In this document: in pieces, positions 45,763 through 56,477 of the stretch
How the letters are laid out: each line of letters opens with the position of its first letter
Numbering within the stretch: the first letter of the stretch is position 1
Assembly (NCBI RefSeq): GCF_001865995.1
Contig: NZ_MLQQ01000001.1
Span: forward strand, 868,001 to 932,000
Length of the DNA: 64,000 bases
DNA from: Anaerobacillus arseniciselenatis
GTDB taxonomy: Bacteria > Bacillota > Bacilli > Bacillales > Anaerobacillaceae
Direction: 5' to 3'
Notes under the pieces: model-generated
What the model saw: only the letters and a program-made list of their open reading frames with translations
The model's database searches: none
Told to the model about the DNA's origin: nothing
Translations under genes and position numbers: made by a program

Positions 45763-45810
45763 TGTGAAAAACATCACTAAAGTTGTGACAAAAAAGTGAA
45801 CTTCATCACA
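45763..45810. promoter_or_regulatory. Two further Fnr-like sites far upstream of nrfHA
   Basis: TGTGA-AAAACA-TCACT (45763-45778) and AGTGA-ACTTCA-TCACA (45795-45810) each have one mismatch. No good -10 is seen next to them; they may be auxiliary sites. The rest of 45311-46020 is AT-rich and without genes. Confidence 0.45.
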
Positions 45811-46020
45811 ATAATCGTCAATAGTTTGATAAAAAAACAGTAAATTGAACTTAAAATCAGTAGATTTTTATAAAAATATAGGATATTCCCTTCTTTACTA
45901 TGGGACTATCCTGACGTTTTTTTATAGTTATTCAACATAAATGTGAAAAAGTTATGTTAAGTGTTGTTTATTTTACTCAATACAAGTTAATTATGTAAAA
46001 GTTAGTTCAGTAATTTCACA

Positions 46021-46210
46021 AGAAAAGCGCAAGGCGCCCGCCTATCGGCGAAAATCGGTGGAAGACCTTCCCGTAGCGGTCAGATTTTAGACCGCAAGGG
46101 AAAGTCTGAAGCGGTCGAGCTGATGGCTCCTGCTCCTGCGATTACTCGTCGCAAAACTCCACTGCAGCATATTCAGTGAAGCGTCTTGGAGCTAGACACC
46201 TTCCGTGTTC
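46021..46210. repeat. GC-rich Bacillus-type intergenic repeat
   Basis: AGAAAAGCGCAAGGCGCCCG starts a ~190 bp GC-rich block with GGTCAGATTTTAGACC and ending TTGGAGCTAGACACC. AGAAAAGCGCAAGC-type heads also occur at 14942 and 63773, and the GATTACTCGTCGCAAA part recurs near 11716. Composition is far above the surrounding AT-rich DNA. It has the look of a dispersed bacillar repeat; no protein is encoded. Confidence 0.65.
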
Positions 46211-46247
46211 GGATATTATCCACAAATGGTTTGTCTTTATAATTTTC

Positions 46248-46286
46248 TAAACAGAAAAAAAAGAGAGATACAATTTGTACCTCTCT
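46248..46286 (-). terminator. Terminator of ABC transporter operon 1
   Basis: AGAGAG...TACAA pairs with TTGTA...CTCTCT; TTTTTTTTCTG follows on the minus strand. Confidence 0.8.
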
Positions 46287-46307
46287 CTATCTATAAAACT
46301 AACTATT

Positions 46308-47231
46308 TTATTTTTCTATTACCCTTGGATCTAAGGCATCACGTAATCCATCACCAACAAAGTTAAATGATAATACGGTTAGTAAAATCATTACTCCAGG
46401 GAAGGTTGGATACCACCAAGCGGTTCTAAAGATCGTAACACTTTGAGAATATGTCAACATGTTACCCCAAGTAGATGTAGGCGGCTGAACACCTAACCCT
46501 AAGAAACTTAAAGCTGACTCTGCTAAAATAAAACCACCAACAGCAAGTGTTGCTGCTACGATAACAGGTCCCATCGCACTCGGTAAAATTTGTCCGAAAA
46601 TAATTTTCATATTAGACATACCAATCGTTCTGGCTGCCAATACAAATTCCCGTTTCTTTAATGTTAAAAACTCACCACGTACTAGACGCGCCGTCCCTGT
46701 CCAACTTAAAAAGGCAAATACCATAATTAATTTATCAAGACTCGGCTCTAATACTGCAACAAGAGTAATTAATAAGAAAATATTTGGGAATGAAATAATG
46801 ATATCTACTAAACGCATTAAAAATGCATCTACTAATCCACCAAAATAACCTGCAAGCGCTCCAACCGTTGTACCGATTGTTACTGCACCAACCATTGCTA
46901 CAAATCCTACGAATAATGATACTCGTCCACCAAATAATAGACGACTAAAAATATCACGACCTAAGTGATCTGTTCCAAGTAGGAACTCAGCACTCGGTGC
47001 TGCTAAGCGATTTCGTAGGTTTTGAAAATCAGGATCATGCGGCGCAATCCAGGGTGCTAAAAGTGCGCTTCCTACAATAATCGCAAGCATAATTAAACCA
47101 AATACCGCTAACTTATTTTGTAGAAACTTAGCAACGATAATAGATAAGAGCGAACGCTTCTCACCTAACGATTGAACATCATTAAGCTTCGGATTTTGGT
47201 TATTTTGAAGTTGTGCTTCTGATTTCCCCAC
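46308..47231 (-). CDS. Peptide/nickel ABC permease (OppC/DppC type), set 1
   Basis: The 307-residue permease starts with GTG 47231 behind AGGAGG. It has an N-terminal OppC_N segment, six membrane helices, and the EAA-type loop around LAARTIGMSNMKIIFGQILPS. From residue ~25 on it is almost identical to the permease at 52669. It pairs with the permease at 47245. Confidence 0.92.
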   Translation of the reverse strand: MGKSEAQLQNNQNPKLNDVQSLGEKRSLLSIIVAKFLQNKLAVFGLIMLAIIVGSALLAPWIAPHDPDFQNLRNRLAAPSAEFLLGTDHLGRDIFSRLLFGGRVSLFVGFVAMVGAVTIGTTVGALAGYFGGLVDAFLMRLVDIIISFPNIFLLITLVAVLEPSLDKLIMVFAFLSWTGTARLVRGEFLTLKKREFVLAARTIGMSNMKIIFGQILPSAMGPVIVAATLAVGGFILAESALSFLGLGVQPPTSTWGNMLTYSQSVTIFRTAWWYPTFPGVMILLTVLSFNFVGDGLRDALDPRVIEK

Positions 47232-47244
47232 TGTTCGCCACCTC

Positions 47245-48192
47245 CTAATATTCGATCCTTGGATCTAGTACTGCATATAAAATATCTGCTATTAAGTTAC
47301 CAATTACCGTTAATACTGCTCCAAACATTGTAATCGCCATGATTACTGGATAATCCCTTTCAAATGTTGCATCGATAAATAATTTACCAATCCCTGGCCA
47401 ACTAAATAATTGTTCAACAATTACCGATCCACCAATGAATGTCGGTAACATCAAACCGAAAATTGTAATGATTGGAATTAATCCGTTACGTAAACCGTGT
47501 TTATAAATAACTGTACTTTCACGGAAACCTTTAGCACGAGCCGTTCTAATATAATCTTGTTTAACAACTTCTAACATACTTGAACGCGTATAACGAGTGA
47601 GTCCCGCCATATCAGCTGTTGCTAAAACAATTGCCGGTAAAATTAAATGATGAAGCCTATCTAGTAAACTAAAATCTGCACCAAGTGTAGAAACACCACC
47701 AACTGGTGTCCAACCTAATTGAACTGAGAACAACATAATTAGCATTAATCCCAACCAGAAGTTAGGCGTTGCTAGTCCTAAAAACGAGGTCATCGTCACA
47801 CCGTAGTCTAACTTTGAATACTGTTTGGTAGCTGAAAGTACCCCAAATGGTATCGCGACAATTATTGCTAATATAGTTGAGAAAATCATAAGAATTAAAG
47901 TATTAGGTAAACGATCTGCAATCATATCTCTTACAGGTTGTTTCTTTGTAAATGAAGTTCCAAAATCCCCTTTAACCACATTACTCATCCAATTAATATA
48001 TTGAATATGCGGAGGGTCATTTAAACCTAATCTCTCCATTTGTGCTTCACGCGCCTCAACCGAAATGTCTGGATCTAAATCCATAACCGTCGGTTTACCT
48101 GGGGCTGCATACATAATTGCAAAGGAGATAACTGATATTCCAAAAAGAATTGGAATCATCATAATTAGTCGGCGAATAATATAAGTCGTCAT
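47245..48192 (-). CDS. Peptide/nickel ABC permease (OppB/DppB type), set 1
   Basis: This 315-residue integral membrane protein begins MTTYIIRRLIMMIPILFGISV, the typical OppB start, and has the EAA loop TARAKGFRESTVIYKHGLRN. It differs from the set 2 copy (53601) at only a handful of residues. ATG 48192 follows AAAGGAGG. Confidence 0.93.
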   Translation of the reverse strand: MTTYIIRRLIMMIPILFGISVISFAIMYAAPGKPTVMDLDPDISVEAREAQMERLGLNDPPHIQYINWMSNVVKGDFGTSFTKKQPVRDMIADRLPNTLILMIFSTILAIIVAIPFGVLSATKQYSKLDYGVTMTSFLGLATPNFWLGLMLIMLFSVQLGWTPVGGVSTLGADFSLLDRLHHLILPAIVLATADMAGLTRYTRSSMLEVVKQDYIRTARAKGFRESTVIYKHGLRNGLIPIITIFGLMLPTFIGGSVIVEQLFSWPGIGKLFIDATFERDYPVIMAITMFGAVLTVIGNLIADILYAVLDPRIEY

Positions 48193-48272
48193 CTTCTTCC
48201 TCCTTTACTTTCATTAGTTGCAAGGAGTTAGAGGGAATTAATTATTCCCCCTAACCTTTTGCAAATTTTCTA

Positions 48273-49913
48273 TTACTGGTTTAACCACCATTCGTGAACT
48301 TTGTACATGTCAATACGTGGGTGATGTGTAAAACCTTGAACTTCTTTTGATAAAGCTACGAATTGATAAGGGTAGTATAAGAATGTGTATGGTTGCTCTT
48401 CAGCAATGATCGCAAATGCATCACCAAGCATCGCTGCACGTTCAGCTTGATCCATAACTAATGTATTTTCATCAGCAATTCTGTCTACCTCGTCGTTTCG
48501 ATACGCACTTCTGTTTAAACCATTTTCAATTTGGTCAGAATGCCAAATTGCTCTTGGGTTAGGGTCTGTTGCTAATCCCCACGCCATAACTACGCCATCA
48601 AAATCAAAGTTTGGTGGGTTAATTTGATCCAAGAACGCACCCCACTCCATTTGTTCAGGCTTAACTTCAATTCCTACTTCACGAAGGTATTGTTGTGTAA
48701 TAATACCGATATCACGGCGAGTAACGTTACCACTGTTTGAAAGGATAGTAAATGAAAGTCTTTCACCATCTTTTTCAAGGATTCCGTCTGAACCTGGCTC
48801 CCAACCCGCATCAGCTAATAATTGTTTAGCTTTTTCTACATCATACTCAAACTTAGGAACATCATCATTGTATGCCCAGCTTAATGGAGATACTGGTGCA
48901 TGGGCAACTTCAGCATTACCTTCCATAATTGTTTCTACAAGTTCTTGACGGTCAATCGCGTGTGTAATCGCTTGACGAACTCGTTTATCTTCAAATAATG
49001 GGCGGTCTAAGTTCCAACCAAGATAGTCATAACGTAAAGCTAATGTTGAGTGAAGATTTACATGGTCATAAAGTTCAATTGTACCAATTTCAGATGTTGG
49101 TGCTATCATATGGTGAATGTCACCAGTTTCAAGTAATAATACTAATGCATTTGAATCAGAAGCAAATCTAAATGTTACATTGTCAAGGTATGGACGACCT
49201 TCAAAATATTCTTCATTAGCTTCTAATACTAAGTTTTGTCCACTAGTCCAGCTAACAAATTTAAAAGGACCTGTACCAATTGGATTTTGCATATTGAACT
49301 CTCTGTAATCTTCTAAGTCAGCAACAGGGATATCTTCTAATAAATGCTTAGGAAGAATTCCGTAAGTTACTCGTGTAGCAAATGCAGCATCTGGCTCAGC
49401 TAAAGTGAATTTCACTGTATATTCATCTAAAGCTTCTACATTTACTAATGATCTAAAGTCTCCTGCACGTGGGCTTGTTGTGTCTTCATGAATGAAAACG
49501 TTGTAAGTGAAAACAACATCCTCAGCTGTTAACTCAGCGCCATCGTGGAATAAAATACCTTCGTTTAATTCATACGTCCACTCTAAACCATCTTCAGAAA
49601 TTTCTGGTTGAGTTTTTGCAACTAAAGGTTCCATCTCTAAGTTTTCGTTTGTTTGCATAAGTCCAGCAAATACTAAATCAGTAATATCTGCACTCGCTGA
49701 ATCTGTATGGTAAAGCGGATTTAAAATTACAGGCTCACCTGAAGTACCTAAAATCATATTACCACCGTATTGTGGGTCACCTACCGGTTGTTGTTCAGCT
49801 GTATCTTGATCGCCACCTGTTTGATCTGGAGCGTCTGTACCGCCACCACAAGCAACTAAAAATAGAGACAGCATGAAAATCATACTAATTGAAGCAAAAA
49901 TTGTCTTTTTCAA
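48273..49913 (-). CDS. Extracellular solute-binding lipoprotein (family 5), set 1
   Basis: The 546-residue protein has a lipoprotein signal with LFLVAC (Cys lipidated, ~residue 22), an acidic linker and the SBP_bac_5 domain (TYELNEGILFHDGAELTAEDVVFTYN, WNLDRPLFEDKRVRQAITHAIDRQ). It captures peptides or other ligands for the permeases. It is the most diverged component between the sets, so ligand range may differ. Confidence 0.92.
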   Translation of the reverse strand: MKKTIFASISMIFMLSLFLVACGGGTDAPDQTGGDQDTAEQQPVGDPQYGGNMILGTSGEPVILNPLYHTDSASADITDLVFAGLMQTNENLEMEPLVAKTQPEISEDGLEWTYELNEGILFHDGAELTAEDVVFTYNVFIHEDTTSPRAGDFRSLVNVEALDEYTVKFTLAEPDAAFATRVTYGILPKHLLEDIPVADLEDYREFNMQNPIGTGPFKFVSWTSGQNLVLEANEEYFEGRPYLDNVTFRFASDSNALVLLLETGDIHHMIAPTSEIGTIELYDHVNLHSTLALRYDYLGWNLDRPLFEDKRVRQAITHAIDRQELVETIMEGNAEVAHAPVSPLSWAYNDDVPKFEYDVEKAKQLLADAGWEPGSDGILEKDGERLSFTILSNSGNVTRRDIGIITQQYLREVGIEVKPEQMEWGAFLDQINPPNFDFDGVVMAWGLATDPNPRAIWHSDQIENGLNRSAYRNDEVDRIADENTLVMDQAERAAMLGDAFAIIAEEQPYTFLYYPYQFVALSKEVQGFTHHPRIDMYKVHEWWLNQ

Positions 49914-49969
49914 TGGTGTTTCCTCCTAAAGATAAAATAGTTTGTCTTGCTTAGAATGTCACTAAGTGA

Positions 49970-50989
49970 TTAATTATATAAGTGACAGGCAACAAAGTGC
50001 CCAGGTTCTAACTCTTTTAATTCTGGAACTACTTCCTTACAGTGATCCATCGCTTGTGGACAACGCGTATGGAAAACACAGCCTTTTGGCGGATTTGAAG
50101 GACTCGGTACGTCCCCTTTTAAAATAATTCTCTCACGCTTCACTTCACTTGGATGCGATTTCGGAATCGCAGAAAGTAACGCTTGAGTATAAGGGTGTAA
50201 CGGGTTACTATATAACGTCCTCTTATCAGTTACTTCCATCATTCGACCTAAATACATAACACCGATACGGTCAGATATGTGTTTTACTACAGCTAAGTCA
50301 TGAGCAATAAATAAATACGTTAATCCAAACTCTTTCTGTAAATCATTCATAATATTTAATACTTGTGATTGAATCGATACGTCTAGCGCTGAAACTGGTT
50401 CGTCACCAATAATAAGCTTCGGATTTAGTGTTAAAGCACGGGCAATACCAATTCTTTGACGTTGTCCACCTGAGAACTCATGAGGATAACGATCGCGTAA
50501 TTGTGGCATTAAGCCAACACGGTCTAGAAGATGCTCAACACGCTCTTTTCTTTCGGCCTTCGAATATAAATTGTGTACTCGGAACGGCTCTTCCAATATT
50601 GTTCCTACCGTTTTTCTTGGGTTTAACGATGAAAAAGGATCTTGGAATACCATTTGAATATCTTTACGATAAGGCTTGAGCTGCTTTTCTTTTAAACCAG
50701 ATAAATCTTGTCCATCAAAAATAATTTCTCCTTCTGTTGGTTCGTATAGACGAATAATCGTTCTACCTGTTGTAGATTTTCCACAACCAGACTCCCCAAC
50801 AAGGCCGAAAGTTTCACCTTTTTTAATAAAGAAACTAACGTCATCAACCGCCTTAACGTGCCCAACTGTTTTTTGAAGGATCCCAGCTTTCACCGGGAAA
50901 TATTTTTTTAACCCATTAACTTCTAATAAAATATCAGATTTATCATTTTTTACGCTAGGTTGATTTTTTGCTAACGTTTCAACTGTCAT
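49970..50989 (-). CDS. ABC ATPase (OppF/DppF type), set 1
   Basis: This 339-residue ATPase has Walker [10 protein letters not shown], signature [15 protein letters not shown], Walker [13 protein letters not shown] and the C-terminal oligopeptide-transporter domain with [16 protein letters not shown], a possible 4Fe-4S or metal Cys motif. Its ATG overlaps the OppD stop (TAATG). Confidence 0.94.
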   Translation of the reverse strand: MTVETLAKNQPSVKNDKSDILLEVNGLKKYFPVKAGILQKTVGHVKAVDDVSFFIKKGETFGLVGESGCGKSTTGRTIIRLYEPTEGEIIFDGQDLSGLKEKQLKPYRKDIQMVFQDPFSSLNPRKTVGTILEEPFRVHNLYSKAERKERVEHLLDRVGLMPQLRDRYPHEFSGGQRQRIGIARALTLNPKLIIGDEPVSALDVSIQSQVLNIMNDLQKEFGLTYLFIAHDLAVVKHISDRIGVMYLGRMMEVTDKRTLYSNPLHPYTQALLSAIPKSHPSEVKRERIILKGDVPSPSNPPKGCVFHTRCPQAMDHCKEVVPELKELEPGHFVACHLYN

Positions 50990-51969
50990 TATTCATTACC
51001 CCCTTCATCATGCAAAAAGCAACGTGACTTTCGCCCTGGGTAAATTTCTTTTAATTCCGGTTGCTCTGTTAAGCATTTTTCCATCGCATGTTCGCACCGT
51101 GTGACGAAACGACACCCTTTTGGAAAGTTGTCAGGAGAAGGAACATTACCTCCAATAGATGACAAACGTTCTTTTTCCTCATCAAGTTTCGGAACCGAAC
51201 CTAGTAAACCTTTAGAATAAGGGTGTAGTGGATTGTCAAATAACTCAACAATACCTGTTTCCTCAACTACTTGGCCTCCATACATAACGATTACACGATC
51301 AGCTAATTCAGCAACTACACCTAAATCATGAGTGATCAATATGATCGAAGAGTCGAACTTTTCGGAAAGCTCTTTCATTAACTCTAAAATTTGTGCTTGA
51401 ACCGTTACATCTAAAGCTGTTGTTGGCTCATCAGCAATCAATAGTTTTGGGTCACAGCTCATTGCCATCGCAATCATTACCCTTTGTCTCATACCACCAG
51501 AAAGTCGATGCGGATAGTCATCTAAGATTTCTTCAGCTCGTGCAAAACCAACGATTTTCAATAATTCAACCGCTTTTTGTCTTGCTTCTTTTTTCGACAT
51601 TTTTTTATGGTAAATAAGGACTTCCGTGATTTGCTCACCAATTGTTAGTACAGGGTTTAAAGATGTCATCGGTTCCTGGAAAATCATAGCGATTTCATTC
51701 CCACGGACTTTAAACATTTCATTTTCACTTAATTGCAGTAAATCGGTCCCATCAAAAATAATTTCCCCATCAACCGTTTTACCGCCTGGTTTTGGCACAA
51801 GGCCCATAATTGAAAGTGACGTTATACTTTTACCTGATCCCGACTCACCAACAATGGCTAAAGTTTCACCTTTTTTCACTTCAAAGTCTACTCCGTCAAC
51901 TACTGGTAAGACTTTATTTTTAGAGAAAAAGTGGGTCTTTAAGTTTTTAACTTGTAATAATGTAGACAT
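50989..51969 (-). CDS. ABC ATPase (OppD/DppD type), set 1
   Basis: The 326-residue ATPase has Walker A GESGSGKS, signature LSGGMRQRVMIAMAM, Walker B LLIADEPTTALD and the C-terminal GCRFVTRCEHAMEKC extension. It is the first gene of operon 1. Confidence 0.94.
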   Translation of the reverse strand: MSTLLQVKNLKTHFFSKNKVLPVVDGVDFEVKKGETLAIVGESGSGKSITSLSIMGLVPKPGGKTVDGEIIFDGTDLLQLSENEMFKVRGNEIAMIFQEPMTSLNPVLTIGEQITEVLIYHKKMSKKEARQKAVELLKIVGFARAEEILDDYPHRLSGGMRQRVMIAMAMSCDPKLLIADEPTTALDVTVQAQILELMKELSEKFDSSIILITHDLGVVAELADRVIVMYGGQVVEETGIVELFDNPLHPYSKGLLGSVPKLDEEKERLSSIGGNVPSPDNFPKGCRFVTRCEHAMEKCLTEQPELKEIYPGRKSRCFLHDEGGNE

Positions 51970-52614
51970 CTTAAGCTGTCACCACCTTTATAAAATTTAA
52001 GCTTATAGCCTATTTAACTATTAGTCTTACTTTAAAGTTAAGACGTCAATTATATTATAAAATCATTTGTCATAACTACTGTGCTACAAGTTGATAGAAT
52101 TTTAAATTTAATAGGAACGTCTAAAATGTTATATTAATGTAACAAAAATGTCAATAATAATAATTTGTCATTTTTTCACTTGGTTGAATTTGCTGAAAAA
52201 TCATTATCTTGACGCTCTTTAAAACACTTTGACACTTGAAAGCGCTTTAGTGTTATTATTTTAATATAACAAATAATTTAACTGAAAAATTTTAATTTTT
52301 TCTTAATTTTAATTTTTCGATCAAATATATTTATTATTCTAATATAATATTATCACAATTTATCTTTAAACACTACTTCTGTAGTGATATTTCTACTATG
52401 TAATGTTTGCCACATTGTGTCGAATCCTGTACTATCAATCATTCCAACAATAAAAGATTGTTCTTCTCAGAATACACTTTTCTCTTTGCACTCATTAAGC
52501 TGCACACACACTTACTGAGCGCGCGCTCAATTTACTATATAACAAAAATGTCTGTTTTTATCACTTATATCACTATTCAATAGGGCCACCAATGTTTTGG
52601 TCATTTTGAACAAT
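51970..52614. other. Regulatory/spacer region upstream of ABC operon 1
   Basis: About 640 bp, very AT-rich, without a convincing gene. It should contain the promoter of operon 1, but I cannot choose one. GAGCGCGCGCTC at about 52518 is a short GC palindrome standing out from its surroundings. Confidence 0.4.
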
Positions 52615-52656
52615 AAAAAAAATAGCTTGCCGTATAAAAACGGTAAGCTATTTTTG
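52615..52656 (-). terminator. Terminator of ABC transporter operon 2
   Basis: AATAGCTTGCCGT (52621-52633) pairs with ACGGTAAGCTATT (52640-52652), with T runs on both strands. Confidence 0.9.
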
Positions 52657-52668
52657 TTAATATAATTT

Positions 52669-53589
52669 TTATTTTTCAATAACACGTGGGTCTAGAGCAT
52701 CACGTAAACCGTCACCAACAAAGTTAAATGATAATACTGTAAGTAAAATCATTACCCCTGGGAAGGTTGGATACCACCAAGCGGTTCTAAAAATCGTTAC
52801 ACTTTGCGAGTACGTCAACATGTTCCCCCACGTTGATGTTGGTGGTTGAACACCTAAACCTAAGAAACTCAACGCTGACTCAGCTAAAATAAATCCACCG
52901 ACAGCAAGTGTCGCAGCTACAATAACTGGTCCCATCGCACTCGGTAATATTTGACCAAAAATAATCTTTGTATTCGACATGCCGATCGTGCGAGCCGCTA
53001 ATACAAACTCCCGCTTCTTCAATGTTAAAAACTCTCCACGTACTAAACGTGCTGTACCAGTCCAACTCAAGAAGGCAAATACCATAATTAATTTATCAAG
53101 ACTCGGTTCTAGTACCGCAACAAGAGTAATTAATAAGAAGATATTCGGGAACGAAATGATGATATCTACTAAACGCATTAAAAATGCATCGACTAATCCA
53201 CCGAAATATCCTGCAACTGCACCAACAGTTGTTCCAATCGTTACCGCACCAACCATCGCTACAAACCCTACGAATAATGATACTCGTCCACCATATAAAA
53301 GACGACTTAAAATGTCACGTCCTAAGTGATCCGTACCGAGTAAAAACTCTCCACTAGGTGCCGCTAAGCGGTTTCGTAAGTTTTGAAAATCTGGATCATG
53401 TGGTGCGATCCAAGGTGCTAAGAGTGCAGTACCTACTATTATAGTTAACATGATTAAGCCAAAGACGGCTAATTTATTTTGTAAAAACTTCGCAACGATA
53501 ATCGATAAAAGCGAACGTCTTTTCCCTAACGTTTGTTCAATCCGCTTTTCACCTTTCTCGTTCGGTAGATTTAATTCAGGTTTTCCCAT
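52669..53589 (-). CDS. Peptide/nickel ABC permease (OppC/DppC type), set 2
   Basis: The 306-residue permease parallels the one at 46308: only the first ~25 residues and a few scattered positions differ. AGGAGG precedes ATG 53589. It is the last gene of operon 2. Confidence 0.92.
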   Translation of the reverse strand: MGKPELNLPNEKGEKRIEQTLGKRRSLLSIIVAKFLQNKLAVFGLIMLTIIVGTALLAPWIAPHDPDFQNLRNRLAAPSGEFLLGTDHLGRDILSRLLYGGRVSLFVGFVAMVGAVTIGTTVGAVAGYFGGLVDAFLMRLVDIIISFPNIFLLITLVAVLEPSLDKLIMVFAFLSWTGTARLVRGEFLTLKKREFVLAARTIGMSNTKIIFGQILPSAMGPVIVAATLAVGGFILAESALSFLGLGVQPPTSTWGNMLTYSQSVTIFRTAWWYPTFPGVMILLTVLSFNFVGDGLRDALDPRVIEK

Positions 53590-53600
53590 TTCACTACCTC

Positions 53601-54548
53601 CTAATACTCGATCCTTGGATCTAATACAGCATAAAGAATGTCTGCGATTAAGTTACCAATAACGGTTAGTACAGCACCGAACATCGTAATCGCCATAATG
53701 ACAGGGTAATCCCTCTCAAAAGTAGCACTAATGAATAAATGCCCAATACCTGGCCAACTAAATAATTGTTCAACAATTACTGAACCACCGATAAATGTAG
53801 GTAACATTAACCCGAAGATCGTAATAATCGGAATTAGTGCGTTGCGTAATCCATGCTTATAAATAACCGTTTTCTCTCGGAAGCCTTTTGCTCTTGCTGT
53901 TCGGATGTAATCTTGATTAATAACTTCTAACATACTAGATCGTGTATAACGAGTCAGACCTGCCATATCCGCCGTTGCTAAAACAATGGCTGGCAATATT
54001 AAATGGTGAAGTCGGTCTAACAAATTAAATTCTCCACCTAATGTAGAAACTCCACCTACTGGTGTCCAGCCTAACTGGACGGAAAACAGCATAATTAACA
54101 TTAATCCTAACCAAAAGTTAGGGGTAGCTAGTCCTAAAAATGACGTAATTGTAACCCCGTAATCTAATTTTGAATACTGTTTAGTCGCTGATAGCACCCC
54201 AAACGGTATCGCAATAATCACTGCTAATATTGTTGAAAAGATCATTAATATTAGTGTATTGGGTAAACGATCGGCAATCATGTCTCGAACTGGTTGTTTT
54301 TTCGTAAATGATGTACCGAAATCACCTTTTACAACATTGCTCATCCAATTAATATATTGAATATGAGGCGGGTCATTTAAACCTAATCTCTCCATTTGTG
54401 CTTCACGTGCTTCTACCGAAATATCTGGATCTAAATCCATTACTGTTGGTTTTCCCGGTGCCGCATACATAATGGCAAAGGAGATAACTGAAATTCCAAA
54501 CAGGATCGGAATCATCATTATTAGTCGTCGAATAATATACGTCGTCAT
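53601..54548 (-). CDS. Peptide/nickel ABC permease (OppB/DppB type), set 2
   Basis: The 315-residue permease is nearly identical to the set 1 copy at 47245, with scattered changes such as VINQDYIRTARAKGF versus VKQDYIRTARAKGF. It forms the channel with the adjacent OppC-type permease. Confidence 0.93.
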   Translation of the reverse strand: MTTYIIRRLIMMIPILFGISVISFAIMYAAPGKPTVMDLDPDISVEAREAQMERLGLNDPPHIQYINWMSNVVKGDFGTSFTKKQPVRDMIADRLPNTLILMIFSTILAVIIAIPFGVLSATKQYSKLDYGVTITSFLGLATPNFWLGLMLIMLFSVQLGWTPVGGVSTLGGEFNLLDRLHHLILPAIVLATADMAGLTRYTRSSMLEVINQDYIRTARAKGFREKTVIYKHGLRNALIPIITIFGLMLPTFIGGSVIVEQLFSWPGIGHLFISATFERDYPVIMAITMFGAVLTVIGNLIADILYAVLDPRIEY

Positions 54549-54736
54549 CTTCTTTACTCCTTCACTTTGGATTTAACAGAAAAACTTGGCTTATCGCCAA
54601 GTTCCTAAGCGAGCGCCTTCGTTTTTCTTATACTTATAAAACCTATAACAAGGTTATATAAAGTTATAGTCTTTAAAAGTATAAGGAATGTAAGGGGGAC
54701 GCTCGCGCCCCCTTAGCTCCTTACATCACTTGAAAA

Positions 54737-56407
54737 TTAACGATCTAACCACCATTCGTGCACTTTGTACATATCTACACGTGGATGATGTGTAAATCCA
54801 TGTACGTCTTTTGACATTGCTACGAATTGCTCTGGGTAGAATAAATACGTGTACGGTTGCTCTTCAGCTAAAATCTCCCATACTTCAGCAAGTGCTGCTG
54901 CACGCTCTGCTTGATCAAGAATTTTCGTGTTAGCATCTGCAATTTCATCTACACGATCGTTTCTATAAGCACTTCTGTTAAGCCCATTTTCAATTTCTTT
55001 TGAGTGCCAAATTGCACTTGGATCTGGATCAAGAGCTAAGCCCCAAGCCATTACAATTGCATCAAAGTCAAAGTTTGGAGGGTTAATTTGATCTAGGAAC
55101 GCTCCCCACTCCATTTGTTCAGCTTTTACTTCAACACCGATTTGACCAAGGTATTGTTGAGTAATGATCCCGATGTCACGACGAACAACGTTACCACTGT
55201 TTGAAAGGATTGTGAATGACAATCTTTCACCGTCTTTTTGTAAAATTCCATCATCACCTGGAGTCCAACCAGCTTCTTCTAATAAAGCTACAGCGCCCTC
55301 TGGATCATAATCAAATGTTGGTACATTATCATTGTATGCCCAGCTTAATGGAGATACTGGTGCATGAGCAACTTCAGCATTACCTTCCATTACTGTTTCA
55401 ACAATTTCTTGACGATCAATTGCCATTGTTAATGCTTGACGAACACGAACGTCTTCAAATAATGGACGATCTAAGTTCCAACCAATATAGTCATAGCGTA
55501 AAGCTAATACATTTGAAAGGTTAACATGGTCATAAGTTTCAATTGTTGCTAATTCAGTTGTTGGTGCGATCATGTGATCGATGTCACCTGTCTCAAGTAA
55601 TAATACTAATGCGTTTGCATCAGATGCAATACGGAATGTTACTGTATCAACATATGGACGACCATCGAAGTAGTCTTCAAAAGCAGTAAGTTTAATGTTT
55701 TGTCCTGGAGTCCAGCTTTCAAATACGAATGGACCAGAACCAATTGGATTTTCAATGTTAAACTCACGGTAGTCTTCTAAGTCAGCAATAGGAATATCTC
55801 CTAAAATATGATACGGTAAAATACCATAGCTCATTAATGTTGCAAAACGAGCGTCTGGCTCATTTAATGTAAACTTAATTTCATAATCATTTAATGCTTC
55901 AACTTTCTCTAAAGCTGTAAAGCTACCAGCACGAGGACCAGTGTAATCTTCATGTAAGAAAATTTCATACGTGAACACTACGTCTTCAGCAGTTACTTCT
56001 TCACCATCATGGAAAAGAATACCTTCACGAAGTGTGTACGTCCACTCTAGACCATCCTCAGAAATTTCTGGTTGGTCAACTGCCATATTAGGAACAACTT
56101 CTAAATTTTCGTTAGATTGCATTAAACCAGCAAACACTAAGTCTGTTATATCAGCACTTGCTGAATCTTGGTGATAGTTTGCATTAAAAATAACTGGCTC
56201 ACCAGAAGTACCTAATACTAAGTCTCCACCGTATTGAGGCTCTCCAGGTGTAGCTTCTTCAGTAGTGTCTCCATCGTTATTGTCTGATGGAGTTGAACTT
56301 TCATCTTGCGTGTCTGTAGCTGTGTCTTCTCCGCCACAAGCTACTAAAAATAGTGATAACGCGAAAATCATACTTAACAATACGAGTAGTGATTTTTTTG
56401 TTTTCAA
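54737..56407 (-). CDS. Extracellular solute-binding lipoprotein (family 5), set 2
   Basis: TTG 56407 (556 residues) is the likely start: AAAGGGGG lies just upstream and the product then begins MKTKKSLLVLL like its paralogues. The longer frame to 56503 would overlap the upstream ATPase gene. A lipobox LFLVAC, a Thr/Asp-rich linker and the SBP_bac_5 domain follow. It is closer to the third binding protein (58938) than to that of set 1. Confidence 0.9.
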   Translation of the reverse strand: MKTKKSLLVLLSMIFALSLFLVACGGEDTATDTQDESSTPSDNNDGDTTEEATPGEPQYGGDLVLGTSGEPVIFNANYHQDSASADITDLVFAGLMQSNENLEVVPNMAVDQPEISEDGLEWTYTLREGILFHDGEEVTAEDVVFTYEIFLHEDYTGPRAGSFTALEKVEALNDYEIKFTLNEPDARFATLMSYGILPYHILGDIPIADLEDYREFNIENPIGSGPFVFESWTPGQNIKLTAFEDYFDGRPYVDTVTFRIASDANALVLLLETGDIDHMIAPTTELATIETYDHVNLSNVLALRYDYIGWNLDRPLFEDVRVRQALTMAIDRQEIVETVMEGNAEVAHAPVSPLSWAYNDNVPTFDYDPEGAVALLEEAGWTPGDDGILQKDGERLSFTILSNSGNVVRRDIGIITQQYLGQIGVEVKAEQMEWGAFLDQINPPNFDFDAIVMAWGLALDPDPSAIWHSKEIENGLNRSAYRNDRVDEIADANTKILDQAERAAALAEVWEILAEEQPYTYLFYPEQFVAMSKDVHGFTHHPRVDMYKVHEWWLDR

Positions 56408-56477
56408 AGTTATTTCCCCCTTTAGTATGTTTTGATTATTTAATGTAGAGTTGGACTCTAGTTGTTTGCCACTATAT

